Assembly: GCF_028583545.1 (NCBI RefSeq)
Contig: NZ_CP087107.1
Location: 62,001 to 126,000 of the forward strand
Length of the DNA stretch: 64,000 nt
Reading direction: 5' to 3'
Origin: Methylobacterium sp. NMS14P
GTDB taxonomy: Bacteria > Pseudomonadota > Alphaproteobacteria > Rhizobiales > Beijerinckiaceae
In this document: positions 52,215-60,525 of the stretch, piece by piece
Numbering within the stretch: the first letter of the stretch is position 1
How the letters are laid out: every line of letters starts with the position of its first letter
Position numbers and translations under genes: made by a program
Notes under the pieces: generated by a model
Told to the model about the DNA's origin: nothing
Database searches by the model: none
The model's input: only the letters and a program-made list of their open reading frames with translations

Positions 52215-52478
52215 GCCCCTTCAAGAGGCTGGCGTAGCCGATCCCGTCAACTGATCCAGATCAGGGCCGACAACCCAGATCGAGACTGGGTCATGTCTGC
52301 CTGTCGTCGCACCATGAACCGCCGCTCCCCACCCCGAGCCGAAGGTGCCGGACGGCCGGCGAACGACCGCTTCGGAGAAGCGCCGACGGCGGTCCGCGCG
52401 GCCGGGTCGGGGACAGAACGTCCGCCTTAGTTCAGTCGGTGTTCGTCGCATTGCAGGCGGGCGGCCAGCGCGCGCCGT

Positions 52479-53438
52479 TCACGTTCCACGGCAGCGGCCG
52501 ATCGCCCAGCGCACCAACTTGCGTACGTCCGGGTCGGGATCGTCGTAATCCGCTTCCAGAGCGGGTAGGGCGCGCGGGTCGGCGATCTCGCCCAGGGCTG
52601 CCGCCGCTTCTTTGCGGAGGTTGCCAATCTCCGCGCCGAGGGCGTGGCCGAGCACCTCAACGGCCTCGACTGCTCCGATACGGCCGAGCGCGTTCGCCGC
52701 CTTGACGCGCACCTGCCAGACTGGATCATCCATGCGCGCGATCAGGTCCTCGATCGCCTCGGGCAGGCGGATCTTGGCGGCGGAGCGCGCGGCCTCCTCG
52801 CGCACCTGCCAGTTCTCGTCGCGGAGGCCGGCGATCAGGGTCGCGACACCGGGGCCGCCCGGGCGCAGGAAGACGAGGGCCACCATGGTGGCGCGGCGCA
52901 CGCCCGCATCGGGATCCCCCGCGGTCGCGATGAGAGCCGGCAGAGCCGCCTCCGCCTTGAGGTAGCCGACGACGCCGAGCCCTTCCCGGCGCACCTCCGC
53001 CGAAGGGCTGCGCAGGGCCTTGAGCGCGATGGCGAGCGCGTCCGGCAGGACGAGCTCGCGCAGGGCCCGCAGCGCCGCGGCCTGGACGAAGGGGTCGGCA
53101 TGGGCCGCGCGCTCGATCAGGAGCGGGCCGCAGGCGGGTTCCTTCTTGTCGGCGAGCGTATCGGCGGCGACGCGTCGGACATCGGCATCCGCGTCTTCCA
53201 GAGAGCGAACCAGCCCCTCGACGACGTCCGCCCCGTCGTGCTCGTCGAGGGCCTTGGCGGCCGCGGCCCGCACCGTCGCATCGTCGTCGGCGAGGCCCTT
53301 CAGCAGCAGCACCTTGGCGTCCGGGCCGACGGCTTCGGCCAGGTCCATCATCGCCACGCGGCGGATGCCGGGATCGGGGTCGGCGCACCGCTCCGCGAGA
53401 TCATCGAGGTCGTCCTCGAACGTATCGAATACCGGCAT
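52479..53438 (-). CDS. HEAT-repeat protein linked to the AprA-like redox cluster
   Basis: A 319-residue all-helical scaffold made of about eight HEAT/PBS-lyase-type repeats spaced roughly 31 residues apart, such as DPDPGIRRVAMMDLAEAVG, DDDATVRAAAAKALDE, DADADVRRVAADTLAD, DENWQVREEAARSAAKI, DDPVWQVRVKAANALGRIGA and GNLRKEAAAALGEIADPRAL. There is no signal peptide and no PBS-lyase catalytic region. Such repeats usually bind partner proteins. It starts 5 bases after the ferredoxin stop and ends the minus-strand run, so it probably assembles or matures the flavoprotein-ferredoxin complex. This role is inferred from position only. The ATG at 53438 avoids overlap with the ferredoxin. Confidence 0.88.
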   Translation of the reverse strand: MPVFDTFEDDLDDLAERCADPDPGIRRVAMMDLAEAVGPDAKVLLLKGLADDDATVRAAAAKALDEHDGADVVEGLVRSLEDADADVRRVAADTLADKKEPACGPLLIERAAHADPFVQAAALRALRELVLPDALAIALKALRSPSAEVRREGLGVVGYLKAEAALPALIATAGDPDAGVRRATMVALVFLRPGGPGVATLIAGLRDENWQVREEAARSAAKIRLPEAIEDLIARMDDPVWQVRVKAANALGRIGAVEAVEVLGHALGAEIGNLRKEAAAALGEIADPRALPALEADYDDPDPDVRKLVRWAIGRCRGT

Positions 53439-53443
53439 GACAC

Positions 53444-53677
53444 TCACCGCAGCAGGTAGGGGATGTTGACCTTGACGGCGTTCGTCGGGCAGTCGGCCTC
53501 GCAGGGCATGCAGTACCAGCACTCGTCGTACTTCATGTAGGCCTTCTGCCGGTCCTCATCGATCGCGAGGATATCGAGCGGGCAGACGTCGACGCAGACG
53601 CGGCAGCCCTTCTCGGCGATGCACTTCTCGTCGTCCACGACGACGGCGGCGCTCTTGGCCTGGGTGATGATCGGCAT
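53444..53677 (-). CDS. Two-cluster [4Fe-4S] ferredoxin (AprB-like)
   Basis: A 77-residue ferredoxin. Cluster ligands are visible as CIAEKGCRVCVDVCP (about 19-33) and CWYCMPCEADCP (about 53-64), so eight Cys for two [4Fe-4S] clusters. The insertion in the first motif and the acidic, aromatic middle recall the beta subunit of adenylylsulfate reductase, but this protein lacks AprB's long C-terminal extension. It lies 27 bases after the AprA-like flavoprotein gene and is its probable electron partner. Confidence 0.93.
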   Translation of the reverse strand: MPIITQAKSAAVVVDDEKCIAEKGCRVCVDVCPLDILAIDEDRQKAYMKYDECWYCMPCEADCPTNAVKVNIPYLLR

Positions 53678-53704
53678 GTGAACGTCTCCGGATATGCGGA
53701 CGAC

Positions 53705-55450
53705 TTACTCGGCAGCGGCCGGCGTCTTGATGCGGAGCTGGTGGTAGGCGCCCATCTCGGCCGCGGCGACGGGCACGATGAAGGGGTCGACGGCGCGCTT
53801 GGCGTGGGTCATCCGGCCCTGCGCGTCCTTGTAGAGGACGGTGTGGCAGTTCCAGTTCGCGTCGTCGGTCCCGGGATAGTCCGTGCGCAGGTGGTAGAAG
53901 CCCCAGCGACTCTCGGTGCGGTAGAGCGAGGCCGCCGCGGCCATGTCGGCGCAGTCGAGGATCGTCTGCATCTCCAGGGCGCGCAGCAATTCGTGCGGGT
54001 CGCGGGCGCAGAGATGGTCGAGATCCTCGCGGATCTCGGCGAAGCGGCGCTGGCCGATCTCCATCTTGGCCGTGACCTTCGGCGGCTCCAGGTAGTCGTT
54101 GACGAGGCGGCGCGTCTTGAACTCCATCTCGTGCGGCGTGAGGCCGTCCGCCCGCCGGGTCGGAGCCAGCACGCGGTCCTGCTCGGCCAGGAGGTCGGCC
54201 GCCGCGTAGTCGGCGAGGCTGGTGGACGCGCAGTAGGCGGCCGCGTCCGTCCCCGCGATGCCGCCGTTCACGAAGGCGCCGAGCATGTAATTGTGCGGCA
54301 CGCTCGCCATGTCGCCGACCGCGTAGAGGCCGGGAACCGTGGTGCGGGCGTGCTCGTCGACGAAGACGCCCGAGGCCGAGTGGCCCGAGCAGAAGCCGAT
54401 CTCGGAGATGTGCATCTCCACGGGGCGCCTCCGGTAATCGGTGCCGCGCCGCTCGTGGAAGCGGCCGCGCGAGGGCCGCTCGTTGGTGTGGAGGATCGTC
54501 TCGATCTCGGCGATCGTCTCCTCGCGCAGATGGTCCATCTTGAGGAAGACCGGGCCGTTGCCGCCCTGCAGCTCGCGCCAGAACTCCAGCATCATCTGGC
54601 CCGACCAGTAATCGCACTCGATGAAGCGCTCACCTCTGTTGTTGGCCGTGTATCCGCCGAACGGACCGGTGACGTAGGCGCAGGACGGCCCGTTGTAGTC
54701 CTTGATCAGCGGGTTGATCTGGTAGCATTCGAGGTTGGCGAGCTGCGCGCCCGCGTGGTAGGCCATCGCGTAGCCGTCGCCGCTGTTGGCCGCGTTCTCG
54801 TAGGTGCCGAACAGGTAACCCGAGGCGGGCAAGCCGAGCCGCCCGGCCGCGCCGCAGGCGAGGATCACCGCCTTGGCCCTCACCACCAGGAATTCGCTCG
54901 TGCGGGTGTTGACCCCGACCGCGCCCGCGACGCGCCCGTCGGCACCTTTCAGCAGGCGGGTCGCCATGTAGCGGTTGGTCACGCCGACCTGGAGGCGGCG
55001 GAGCTGCCGGTAGAGCACCTTCTTGACGTTGTGCCCCTCGGGCATCGGCAGCACGTAGGTCCCCATGTGGTGGACCTTGCGCATGTTGTACTCGCCCGCG
55101 CCGTCCTTCTCGAACTTGACCCCGAGCCGGTCGAGGTACTGGATCATCGGGAAGGAGCCCTGCGCGTAGGCCATCACGGCGCGCTGGTTCACGATGCCGT
55201 CGTTGGCGACCGTGATCTCCTTCACGTACTGCTCGGGCGTGGCGTAGCCCGGCACGACGGCGTTGTTCAGCCCGTCCATGCCCATGCTGATCGCGCCCGA
55301 GCGCTTGACGTTCGCCTTCTCCATCAGGACGACGCGCAGCTTCGGGTCGGCCTCCTTGGCCTTGATGGCGGCCATCGGGCCGCCGGTGCCGCCGCCGATC
55401 ACCAGGATGTCGGCCTCGATGATCTCAGGTTGGGGGTCGGTCGCGCGCAT
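53705..55450 (-). CDS. AprA-like FAD flavoprotein (fumarate reductase/succinate dehydrogenase family)
   Basis: A 581-residue flavoprotein. The FAD dinucleotide motif is VIGGGTGGPMAAIKAKE (about 17-33), followed by VVLMEKANVKRSGAISMGMDGLN, which closely resembles the FAD-binding segment of adenylylsulfate reductase alpha subunits. Further FAD contacts are AKAVILACGAAGRLG and VPGLYAVGDMASVPHNYM. The C-terminal helical domain includes ALEMQTILDCADMAAAASLYRTESRWGFYHLRTDYPGTDD. The usual AprA partners (sat, qmo) are absent. With the small ferredoxin it should form a soluble redox enzyme whose substrate is probably what the adjacent ABC system imports. True APS reductase activity is not claimed. 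The ATG follows GAGGG. Confidence 0.92.
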   Translation of the reverse strand: MRATDPQPEIIEADILVIGGGTGGPMAAIKAKEADPKLRVVLMEKANVKRSGAISMGMDGLNNAVVPGYATPEQYVKEITVANDGIVNQRAVMAYAQGSFPMIQYLDRLGVKFEKDGAGEYNMRKVHHMGTYVLPMPEGHNVKKVLYRQLRRLQVGVTNRYMATRLLKGADGRVAGAVGVNTRTSEFLVVRAKAVILACGAAGRLGLPASGYLFGTYENAANSGDGYAMAYHAGAQLANLECYQINPLIKDYNGPSCAYVTGPFGGYTANNRGERFIECDYWSGQMMLEFWRELQGGNGPVFLKMDHLREETIAEIETILHTNERPSRGRFHERRGTDYRRRPVEMHISEIGFCSGHSASGVFVDEHARTTVPGLYAVGDMASVPHNYMLGAFVNGGIAGTDAAAYCASTSLADYAAADLLAEQDRVLAPTRRADGLTPHEMEFKTRRLVNDYLEPPKVTAKMEIGQRRFAEIREDLDHLCARDPHELLRALEMQTILDCADMAAAASLYRTESRWGFYHLRTDYPGTDDANWNCHTVLYKDAQGRMTHAKRAVDPFIVPVAAAEMGAYHQLRIKTPAAAE

Positions 55451-55482
55451 GCGGGCCCTCGTGCGGGATGGGACGGGCGGGC

Positions 55483-55851
55483 TCAGGCGGCCCGGGTCGT
55501 CGGCTCGGCGGTGGCTGTGGCGCGGGCGAGATCGCGCAGGTAGACGAAGGGGTAGATCCCGCGGGCGTGCCCGTCCGAGAAACCGAGATGGAGAGCGTAT
55601 CCGCCCATCGGCGCCACCTGGGTCACCGCCACGGCCTCGAACGCCGCCGGGAGGTGGCCCTGGATCCGGTCGCGGGTGCACCAGGCGCAGCGGCAGCCGA
55701 GGCGCAGGGCCTCCGCGCCGAGGGTCGCGGCGCTGCCGTCCGCCCAGGTCAGGCGCAGAGCCTGACCGCCGGCCGCGAGCACGATCTCGCTCGGGGCCGC
55801 GTCGGGATCGAAGGGCGGTTCGGAGAATAGGGGCATGGCTGGATCCGTCAT
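55483..55851 (-). CDS. DUF971-domain protein
   Basis: A 122-residue protein with the DUF971 fold (about 20-105): ALRLTWADGSAATLGAEALRLGCRCAWC, then GGYALHLGFSDGHARGIYPFVYLRDL. The Cys cluster C-x-C-x-x-C (GCRCAWCTRD) is the place where family members bind metal, as in the N-terminal domain of gamma-butyrobetaine hydroxylase. DUF971 proteins are often found next to Fe-S assembly or redox genes. It sits between the ABC ATPase and the AprA-like gene, 32 bases upstream of the latter, so it may be a maturation or ligand factor. A second ATG at 55836 is equally possible as start. Confidence 0.88.
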   Translation of the reverse strand: MTDPAMPLFSEPPFDPDAAPSEIVLAAGGQALRLTWADGSAATLGAEALRLGCRCAWCTRDRIQGHLPAAFEAVAVTQVAPMGGYALHLGFSDGHARGIYPFVYLRDLARATATAEPTTRAA

Positions 55852-55933
55852 CGGCCGATAGGAGACCGGGCGGCGGCCGCGCGATAGCAATTCCTTGCCG
55901 GTCGCTCAGTCGAGGTCCTGCGGATCTCGCCGC

Positions 55934-56773
55934 TCACGCCGCCCCCGGCAGCGGCAGCCCGAGCGGGGTCAGGCGCGGCAGCGGCGGTCGGCCGTCCCGC
56001 GGGCGCAGCAGGTCGAGGCAGCGGCGCTTCAGCGCGACGAAGTCGGGATCGGTGACGAGGTCGCGTCCGCGCGGGCGCGGGAAGGTCAGCGGGATGTCCT
56101 CCAGGATGCGCCCGGGCCGGGCCGACATCACCAGCACCCGGTCGCCGAGGAACAGTGCCTCGTCGATGTCGTGGGTCACGAACACCACGGTGGTCGGCAG
56201 CCGCGTCCAGATGTCGAGCAGCAGTTCCTGCATCATCAGCCGGGTCTGCGCGTCCAGCGCCCCGAACGGCTCGTCCATCAGCAGGATCCGCGGCCGGTTG
56301 ATCAGCACCCGGGCGATCTCGACCCGCTGCTGCATGCCGCCCGACAATTCGGACGGGTAGCGCTCGGCGAAATCCGCCAGCCCCACCAGGGCCAGGAAGT
56401 CGCGGGCCAGCGCCAGCCGCTCGGCCTTGGCGACGCCGCGCATCTTCGGGCCGAAGGCGACGTTGTCGACCACGCGCCGCCAGGGCAGCAGGGTGTGCTG
56501 CTGGAAGACGATGCCGCGCTCCGGGTCGGGGCCCGCCACGGGCCGCCCGTCGAGGGCGATGCGGCCGCGGGCGAGGCCGAGATGTCCGGCGAGCGCCCCG
56601 AGCAGGGTCGATTTTCCGCAGCCCGAGGGCCCGAGCAGGCAGACGAACTGGCGCGGCGGGACGGCGAGGTCGATGTCCCGCACCACCTCGAAGGCGGCGG
56701 CGCCGGCCCCGAGGCGGATCGCGGCGCCCGCGATGTCGATGCGGCCGGCGGCCGGGATCGGATCGGCGCTCAC
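55934..56773 (-). CDS. ABC importer ATPase, nitrate/sulfonate/taurine type (SsuB/TauB-like)
   Basis: A 279-residue ATPase. Walker A is GPSGCGKST (48-56), Q-loop IVFQQHTLLPWRRVVDNVAFG, signature SELSGGMQQRVEIARVLINRP (about 145-165), Walker B ILLMDEPFGALD and H-loop VTHDIDEALFLGDRV. The pattern is that of the SsuB/TauB/NrtD group. It starts with GTG overlapping the permease stop (GTGA), so it is translationally coupled. It powers the importer encoded by the two genes upstream. Confidence 0.94.
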   Translation of the reverse strand: MSADPIPAAGRIDIAGAAIRLGAGAAAFEVVRDIDLAVPPRQFVCLLGPSGCGKSTLLGALAGHLGLARGRIALDGRPVAGPDPERGIVFQQHTLLPWRRVVDNVAFGPKMRGVAKAERLALARDFLALVGLADFAERYPSELSGGMQQRVEIARVLINRPRILLMDEPFGALDAQTRLMMQELLLDIWTRLPTTVVFVTHDIDEALFLGDRVLVMSARPGRILEDIPLTFPRPRGRDLVTDPDFVALKRRCLDLLRPRDGRPPLPRLTPLGLPLPGAA

Positions 56774-57624
56774 GGGCGGCCTCCCCGGGTCCACGGCATG
56801 GCCAACCGGCCGAGGCCGCGCACGGCGAGGCTCGATCCCATCCCGAGCAACCCGATCAGCAGCATGCCGACGACGATGTCGTCGTAGTTCTGCAGGGTGT
56901 AGGATTCCCAGGTGAAGTAGCCGATCCCGTACTGGCCGGAGATCATCTCGGCGGTGACGAGGCAGAACCAAGCCGTGCCCATGCCGATCGCCGCCCCGGT
57001 GACGATGCTGGGCAGAGCGGCGGGGATCACCACCTCGCGCAGGATCGCCGCCCGGCCGGCGCCGAGGCTGCGGGCGGAGGCGACGAGCCGGGGGCTCGCG
57101 GCCTCGGCCCCGTGCACGGTATTCAGCAGGATCGGGAACAGGGCGCCCGTGAAGGTGATGAACACCATCGAGGCCTCCGAGGACGGGAACATCAGGATCG
57201 CGAGCGGGATCCAGGCCACGGCCGGGATCGGCCGCAGGACCTCCAGCGGCGGCAGCAGCAGGTCGCCCGCCAGCCGCGAGCGGCCGATGGCGAGGCCCAG
57301 CGCGATGCCGGCGGCGAGCGCCGCCAGGAAGCCGGTGAGCACCCGCGCGAGGCTCGCCCCGACATGCGCCCCGAGCTTCGGCGACTGCGCCAGCGCCCAG
57401 GCCGCCCGCGCCACCTCGGCGGGCGTCGGCACGTTGCGGAACGTGACGGGGCCGAGGTCGAGCTTGAGCCGCGTGGCGAGATACCAGGCCAGGAGGCCGA
57501 GGCCGAGCGAGGCGGCCCGGGTCGCGAGGCGGCGCAGGGGCAGGCGCGGCCGGACCGCCCAGCGCCGCGGTGCCACGCCCGGATCGGCGGCGAGGGTGGG
57601 CGCGCCGAGCGCTCCGGCGCTCAT
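56770..57624 (-). CDS. ABC importer permease, nitrate/sulfonate/taurine type
   Basis: A 284-residue inner-membrane subunit with about six helices. The EAA-like loop is SARSLGAGRAAILREVVIPAALPSIVTGAAIGMGTAWFCLV (about 185-225). PRIPAVAWIPLAILMF-type text, here PIPAVAWIPLAILMFPSSEA, is a marker of SsuC/TauC permeases. Its start overlaps the stop of the binding protein gene by four bases, so the three importer genes are one tightly coupled unit. Confidence 0.94.
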   Translation of the reverse strand: MSAGALGAPTLAADPGVAPRRWAVRPRLPLRRLATRAASLGLGLLAWYLATRLKLDLGPVTFRNVPTPAEVARAAWALAQSPKLGAHVGASLARVLTGFLAALAAGIALGLAIGRSRLAGDLLLPPLEVLRPIPAVAWIPLAILMFPSSEASMVFITFTGALFPILLNTVHGAEAASPRLVASARSLGAGRAAILREVVIPAALPSIVTGAAIGMGTAWFCLVTAEMISGQYGIGYFTWESYTLQNYDDIVVGMLLIGLLGMGSSLAVRGLGRLAMPWTRGGRP

Positions 57625-59078
57625 CGGGCGCTCACCCGCGCCACCGCCGCCCGGGCCGCATCGTAGTCGAGCACGTCGCCGCCGTGGGCCTTGGCGAACG
57701 CCTCGGCCTCGCCCTTGAGCAGGAAGGCGCTCAGGCGCCGCTCGGGGTCGCGCACGTACCAGGCCTGCGCGGCGAACAGCTTGATGCCGCTGTCCCGGTC
57801 CTGCGCGTAGACCACCCGGGCGCTGCCGCCCGCCTGTTCGAGGGCGGCCAGGGCGGCGAACGCGCCCTCAGGCGAGGCGTAGGGGCGGACCTTCGGCTCG
57901 CCCTTCACCCAGATCTGGGCGACGCGCGTCACGTCGATGATCGGCTGGCCGGTCGCGGCATCGGCGGCCTGGAGCGGCGTCTGCGCGTAGTCCTTGAGGC
58001 GCGCCTCGTAGTCGATCCCGGCCTCCCGGGCGGCCGCGCGCACGAAACGGTCGTCGATGAAGCGATCGACATCGAGGTCGCCGTCGGCCTTCTTCAGGAG
58101 CGTCAGGGTCTCGATCGAGGTCTTCAGCGCCTGCCGGTACTCGGGCTTCCAGGTGATGTCGCGGGTCTGCAGACCGAGCGGCCCGTGGAACAGGTAGGCG
58201 ACCTCCGCCTCGATGCCGGTCACCCGCTCGATCAGCTCGGCGTAGCGCTCGGGCTCGGCCGCGATCAGCCGGTCCGCCTCGATGGTGGCGCGCAGATACG
58301 CGGTGACGATCTCGGGGTAGCGCTCGGCATAGGCCGCATCGACCAGGGCGCCGTGGAAGGTCGGGGCGTTCGACTGGGCGCCGTCGTAGATCTTCCGGGC
58401 GATACCGCGCCAGGGGAACAGGTCGGCGAAGGGCACGAAATCGGCATGGGCGTCGATCTTGCCGGCCTTGAGCGCCGAGCCCGCCACCTCGGGCGCCTGG
58501 GTGATGATGGTGACGTCGCGCTCCGGATCCCAGCCCTGAGCCTTGACGGCGCGCAGCAGCAGGCCGTGGGCGGTCGACGCGAACGGCACCGAGACGGTCT
58601 TGCCCTTCAGCTCGGCGAAGGACTGCACCGGCGAGGCCACCGGTACCACGATGCCGTTGCCGCTGCCCTTGATGCTCCCCGACAGCACGCTTAGGAACAG
58701 GCTGCGCCGGCCCGCCTTGGCGAAGGCGGCCCCGTTCAGCGACCCCGGGAAATCGGCCATCGCGCCGAGGTCGAGCTTGCCGGCGACCATCTCGTTGGTG
58801 AGCGGCGCGCCGCTGGTGAAGTTGCGCCACTGGATGTCGTAGGTGGCGTCCTTGTACTTGCCGTCATGCGGCAGGAACTTCTCCAGGAGCTTCAGCTCGC
58901 GGATCAGGAGGCCGCCGGTCGCGCAGTTGATCGTGGTGTCCTGGGTGCCTACGGCGACGCGGATGGTCTCGGCAAAGGCCGCCGTCTGGGCCGCCGTCAC
59001 GAGGGCGGAGGCGGCCAGGAAGGCGGCGAAGCGGCGAAGGGCGATCACGCGGGCGGCTCCGTCGATCAGGGGAGACAC
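57621..59078 (-). CDS. ABC substrate-binding protein fused to a NosL-like domain
   Basis: A 485-residue periplasmic protein. A Sec signal (about 12-37, ALRRFAAFLAASALVTAAQT) precedes an SsuA/TauA-like binding fold to about residue 375: RVAVGTQDTTINCATGGLLI, EMVAGKLDLGAMADFPGSLN and VSVPFASTAHGLLLRAVKAQG. Normal members have ~320-340 residues. Here about 105 extra residues follow (about 379-485): AQIWVKGEPKVRPYASPEGA, RVVYAQDRDSG, AAQAWYVRDPE and GEAEAFAKAHGGDVLDYDAA. These follow the pattern of the NosL copper-protein family but lack its Cys/Met ligands. The first gene of the run, it faces the Crp/Fnr gene. Confidence 0.92.
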   Translation of the reverse strand: MSPLIDGAARVIALRRFAAFLAASALVTAAQTAAFAETIRVAVGTQDTTINCATGGLLIRELKLLEKFLPHDGKYKDATYDIQWRNFTSGAPLTNEMVAGKLDLGAMADFPGSLNGAAFAKAGRRSLFLSVLSGSIKGSGNGIVVPVASPVQSFAELKGKTVSVPFASTAHGLLLRAVKAQGWDPERDVTIITQAPEVAGSALKAGKIDAHADFVPFADLFPWRGIARKIYDGAQSNAPTFHGALVDAAYAERYPEIVTAYLRATIEADRLIAAEPERYAELIERVTGIEAEVAYLFHGPLGLQTRDITWKPEYRQALKTSIETLTLLKKADGDLDVDRFIDDRFVRAAAREAGIDYEARLKDYAQTPLQAADAATGQPIIDVTRVAQIWVKGEPKVRPYASPEGAFAALAALEQAGGSARVVYAQDRDSGIKLFAAQAWYVRDPERRLSAFLLKGEAEAFAKAHGGDVLDYDAARAAVARVSAR

Positions 59079-59142
59079 CGGAAGCGGACAGCGGCGGTGT
59101 CGGAACGAGCGAATGTTCGTCCGAGAGCCGCGCTGCGAAACA

Positions 59143-59154
59143 GCAATTAATTGC
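59143..59154. promoter_or_regulatory. Palindrome in the divergent control region of the redox/import cluster
   Basis: Perfect 12-base palindrome GCAATTAATTGC, 65 bases upstream of the binding-protein start and 177 before the Crp/Fnr gene. It is AT-rich in a GC-rich setting and well placed as an operator or promoter part for the cluster. It does not match the TTGAT-N4-ATCAA Fnr consensus. Confidence 0.45.
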
Positions 59155-59330
59155 GCGCCCGAGCGAGTTGGTTGCTGAAATCGCGGCGGCGAACCGATGC
59201 GAAAAATACATCTCCATTACCCGGCGGCGGGGAGACGGTATTCTCTGCTTGGGCCAATGTTTGGAATGGTTCGAAGTGATGCGGCGCGCATAGTAGATCG
59301 CTCCATCGCTCGATTCCGGATCGTCGGACC

Positions 59331-60098
59331 ATGTCGCCCGCGCTCGCCCCCCTGCCGACCTCGCCGCGCGCGCCCGCGCCGCTGATCGTCAGCGCCCTGT
59401 TCCTGAGCGAGAGCATCGAGGGTCTGGACGAGGGCGCCGGCTTCCTCGACGCCCTTCCACCGGCCGACATCGCGCGCCTGCGGGCGGCCGGGCGCACGCT
59501 GTCCCTGAGACCCGGCCAGAGCGTCTTTCGCCAGGGCGAGCCGCATGGCGGCATCTTCCTGATCGAGACCGGGCGCGTGCGCGTGTTCTACACCGGTCCG
59601 TCGGGCCGGCAGATCACGCTGGCCTACTGGACGCCCGGGCACTTCATCGGCGGCCCGAGCCTGACCGGCGGCGGCGTGCACCAATGGTCGGGCGAGGCGA
59701 TCGAGCCCTGCACGGTCCGCGTGCTCTCCGCCGCGACCCTGCGCCAGCTGATCCGCCAGATGCCGGATTTCGCCCTCTGCCTGATCGAGGCGCTGGAGGC
59801 CAAGGGGCGGTGCTACACCGCCATGGCGCAGATGCTGGGCACGCGCTCGGTGATCGAGCGTCTGGCACAGCTTCTTCTGAACCTCGGCGATCTCTACGGG
59901 CGCCAGGAAGCCGGCGCCCGCGTGATCGAGCGCCGGATCACCCACGACGAGATCGCCGCCCTCATCGGTTCGACGCGTCAGTGGGTGACCATGATGCTGA
60001 AGCGCTTCCAGGCGGACGGCATCGTCGTGGTCGACAAGGCATCGATCCGGATCCTACACCCCGAACGGTTGACGGAGATCGTTCAGGCGATCGCCTGA
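59331..60098 (+). CDS. Crp/Fnr-family transcriptional regulator
   Basis: A 255-residue regulator. The cyclic-nucleotide-binding-type beta barrel is at about 45-145 (LSLRPGQSVFRQGEPHGGIFLIETGRVRVF). A dimer helix and the Crp helix-turn-helix follow (RRITHDEIAALIGSTRQWVTMMLKRFQADGIV, about 200-232). The Fnr [4Fe-4S] Cys set is absent, and the phosphate-binding RxS of true Crp is not seen, so it may sense another ligand; Cys are present at about residues 123 and 146. It is divergent from the AprA-like redox/import cluster and is its probable regulator. Confidence 0.92.
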   Translation: MSPALAPLPTSPRAPAPLIVSALFLSESIEGLDEGAGFLDALPPADIARLRAAGRTLSLRPGQSVFRQGEPHGGIFLIETGRVRVFYTGPSGRQITLAYWTPGHFIGGPSLTGGGVHQWSGEAIEPCTVRVLSAATLRQLIRQMPDFALCLIEALEAKGRCYTAMAQMLGTRSVIERLAQLLLNLGDLYGRQEAGARVIERRITHDEIAALIGSTRQWVTMMLKRFQADGIVVVDKASIRILHPERLTEIVQAIA

Positions 60099-60525
60099 CT
60101 TCGATCGGCGCCGGTGGGGCTGGAGCACGAACTCGCCTCTCGGCGATGGCCGACAGTATTGGAGACCTTCGCCGAGGGCGCTCCTCACCGAAGCGGGCAC
60201 CGGTTCGGCGCATGGGAGCACGTTGCAACCAGGACCCGGCAGAGGGCTGCAGAAGTCCCGATTCGACGGCGGCGGCGACGGCCGTCGGTGGGACCCCGGC
60301 TGCCGTGCTGGGGGTGGCGTCGCCCGGTCGGGCGGCCGGTGATGCCGGCAGCCCGGGCGGCCCCACCGCCTTGTCGGCGGCCATCGCGAAGGTGAACGGT
60401 GCCTCGACCTTGGCCCGCGCGCGCCGTGCGCCCCTCGTCCCGCGCGTTGCCGGGACCGTCTCGCGAGCATGAGGCCGCGGATGGTCACCCTGGTCGAGCG
60501 CCGCCGATCCCCTGAGGACGACCTA
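60099..60525. other. Intergenic region between convergent genes
   Basis: About 430 bases after the Crp/Fnr gene and before the end of the iron permease gene. No supported gene, hairpin or repeat was found; the open frames here are short and compositionally biased. Confidence 0.45.

Noticed and set aside
52221..52480. Small open frames upstream of the HWE kinase
   Set aside because: Arg-rich shadows without ribosome sites; the segment most likely holds the kinase promoter.
53705..55450. Calling the flavoprotein a true adenylylsulfate reductase (aprA)
   Set aside because: The FAD segment resembles AprA, but the beta subunit is too short, and sat, qmo and dsr genes are absent; substrate residues could not be verified by eye.
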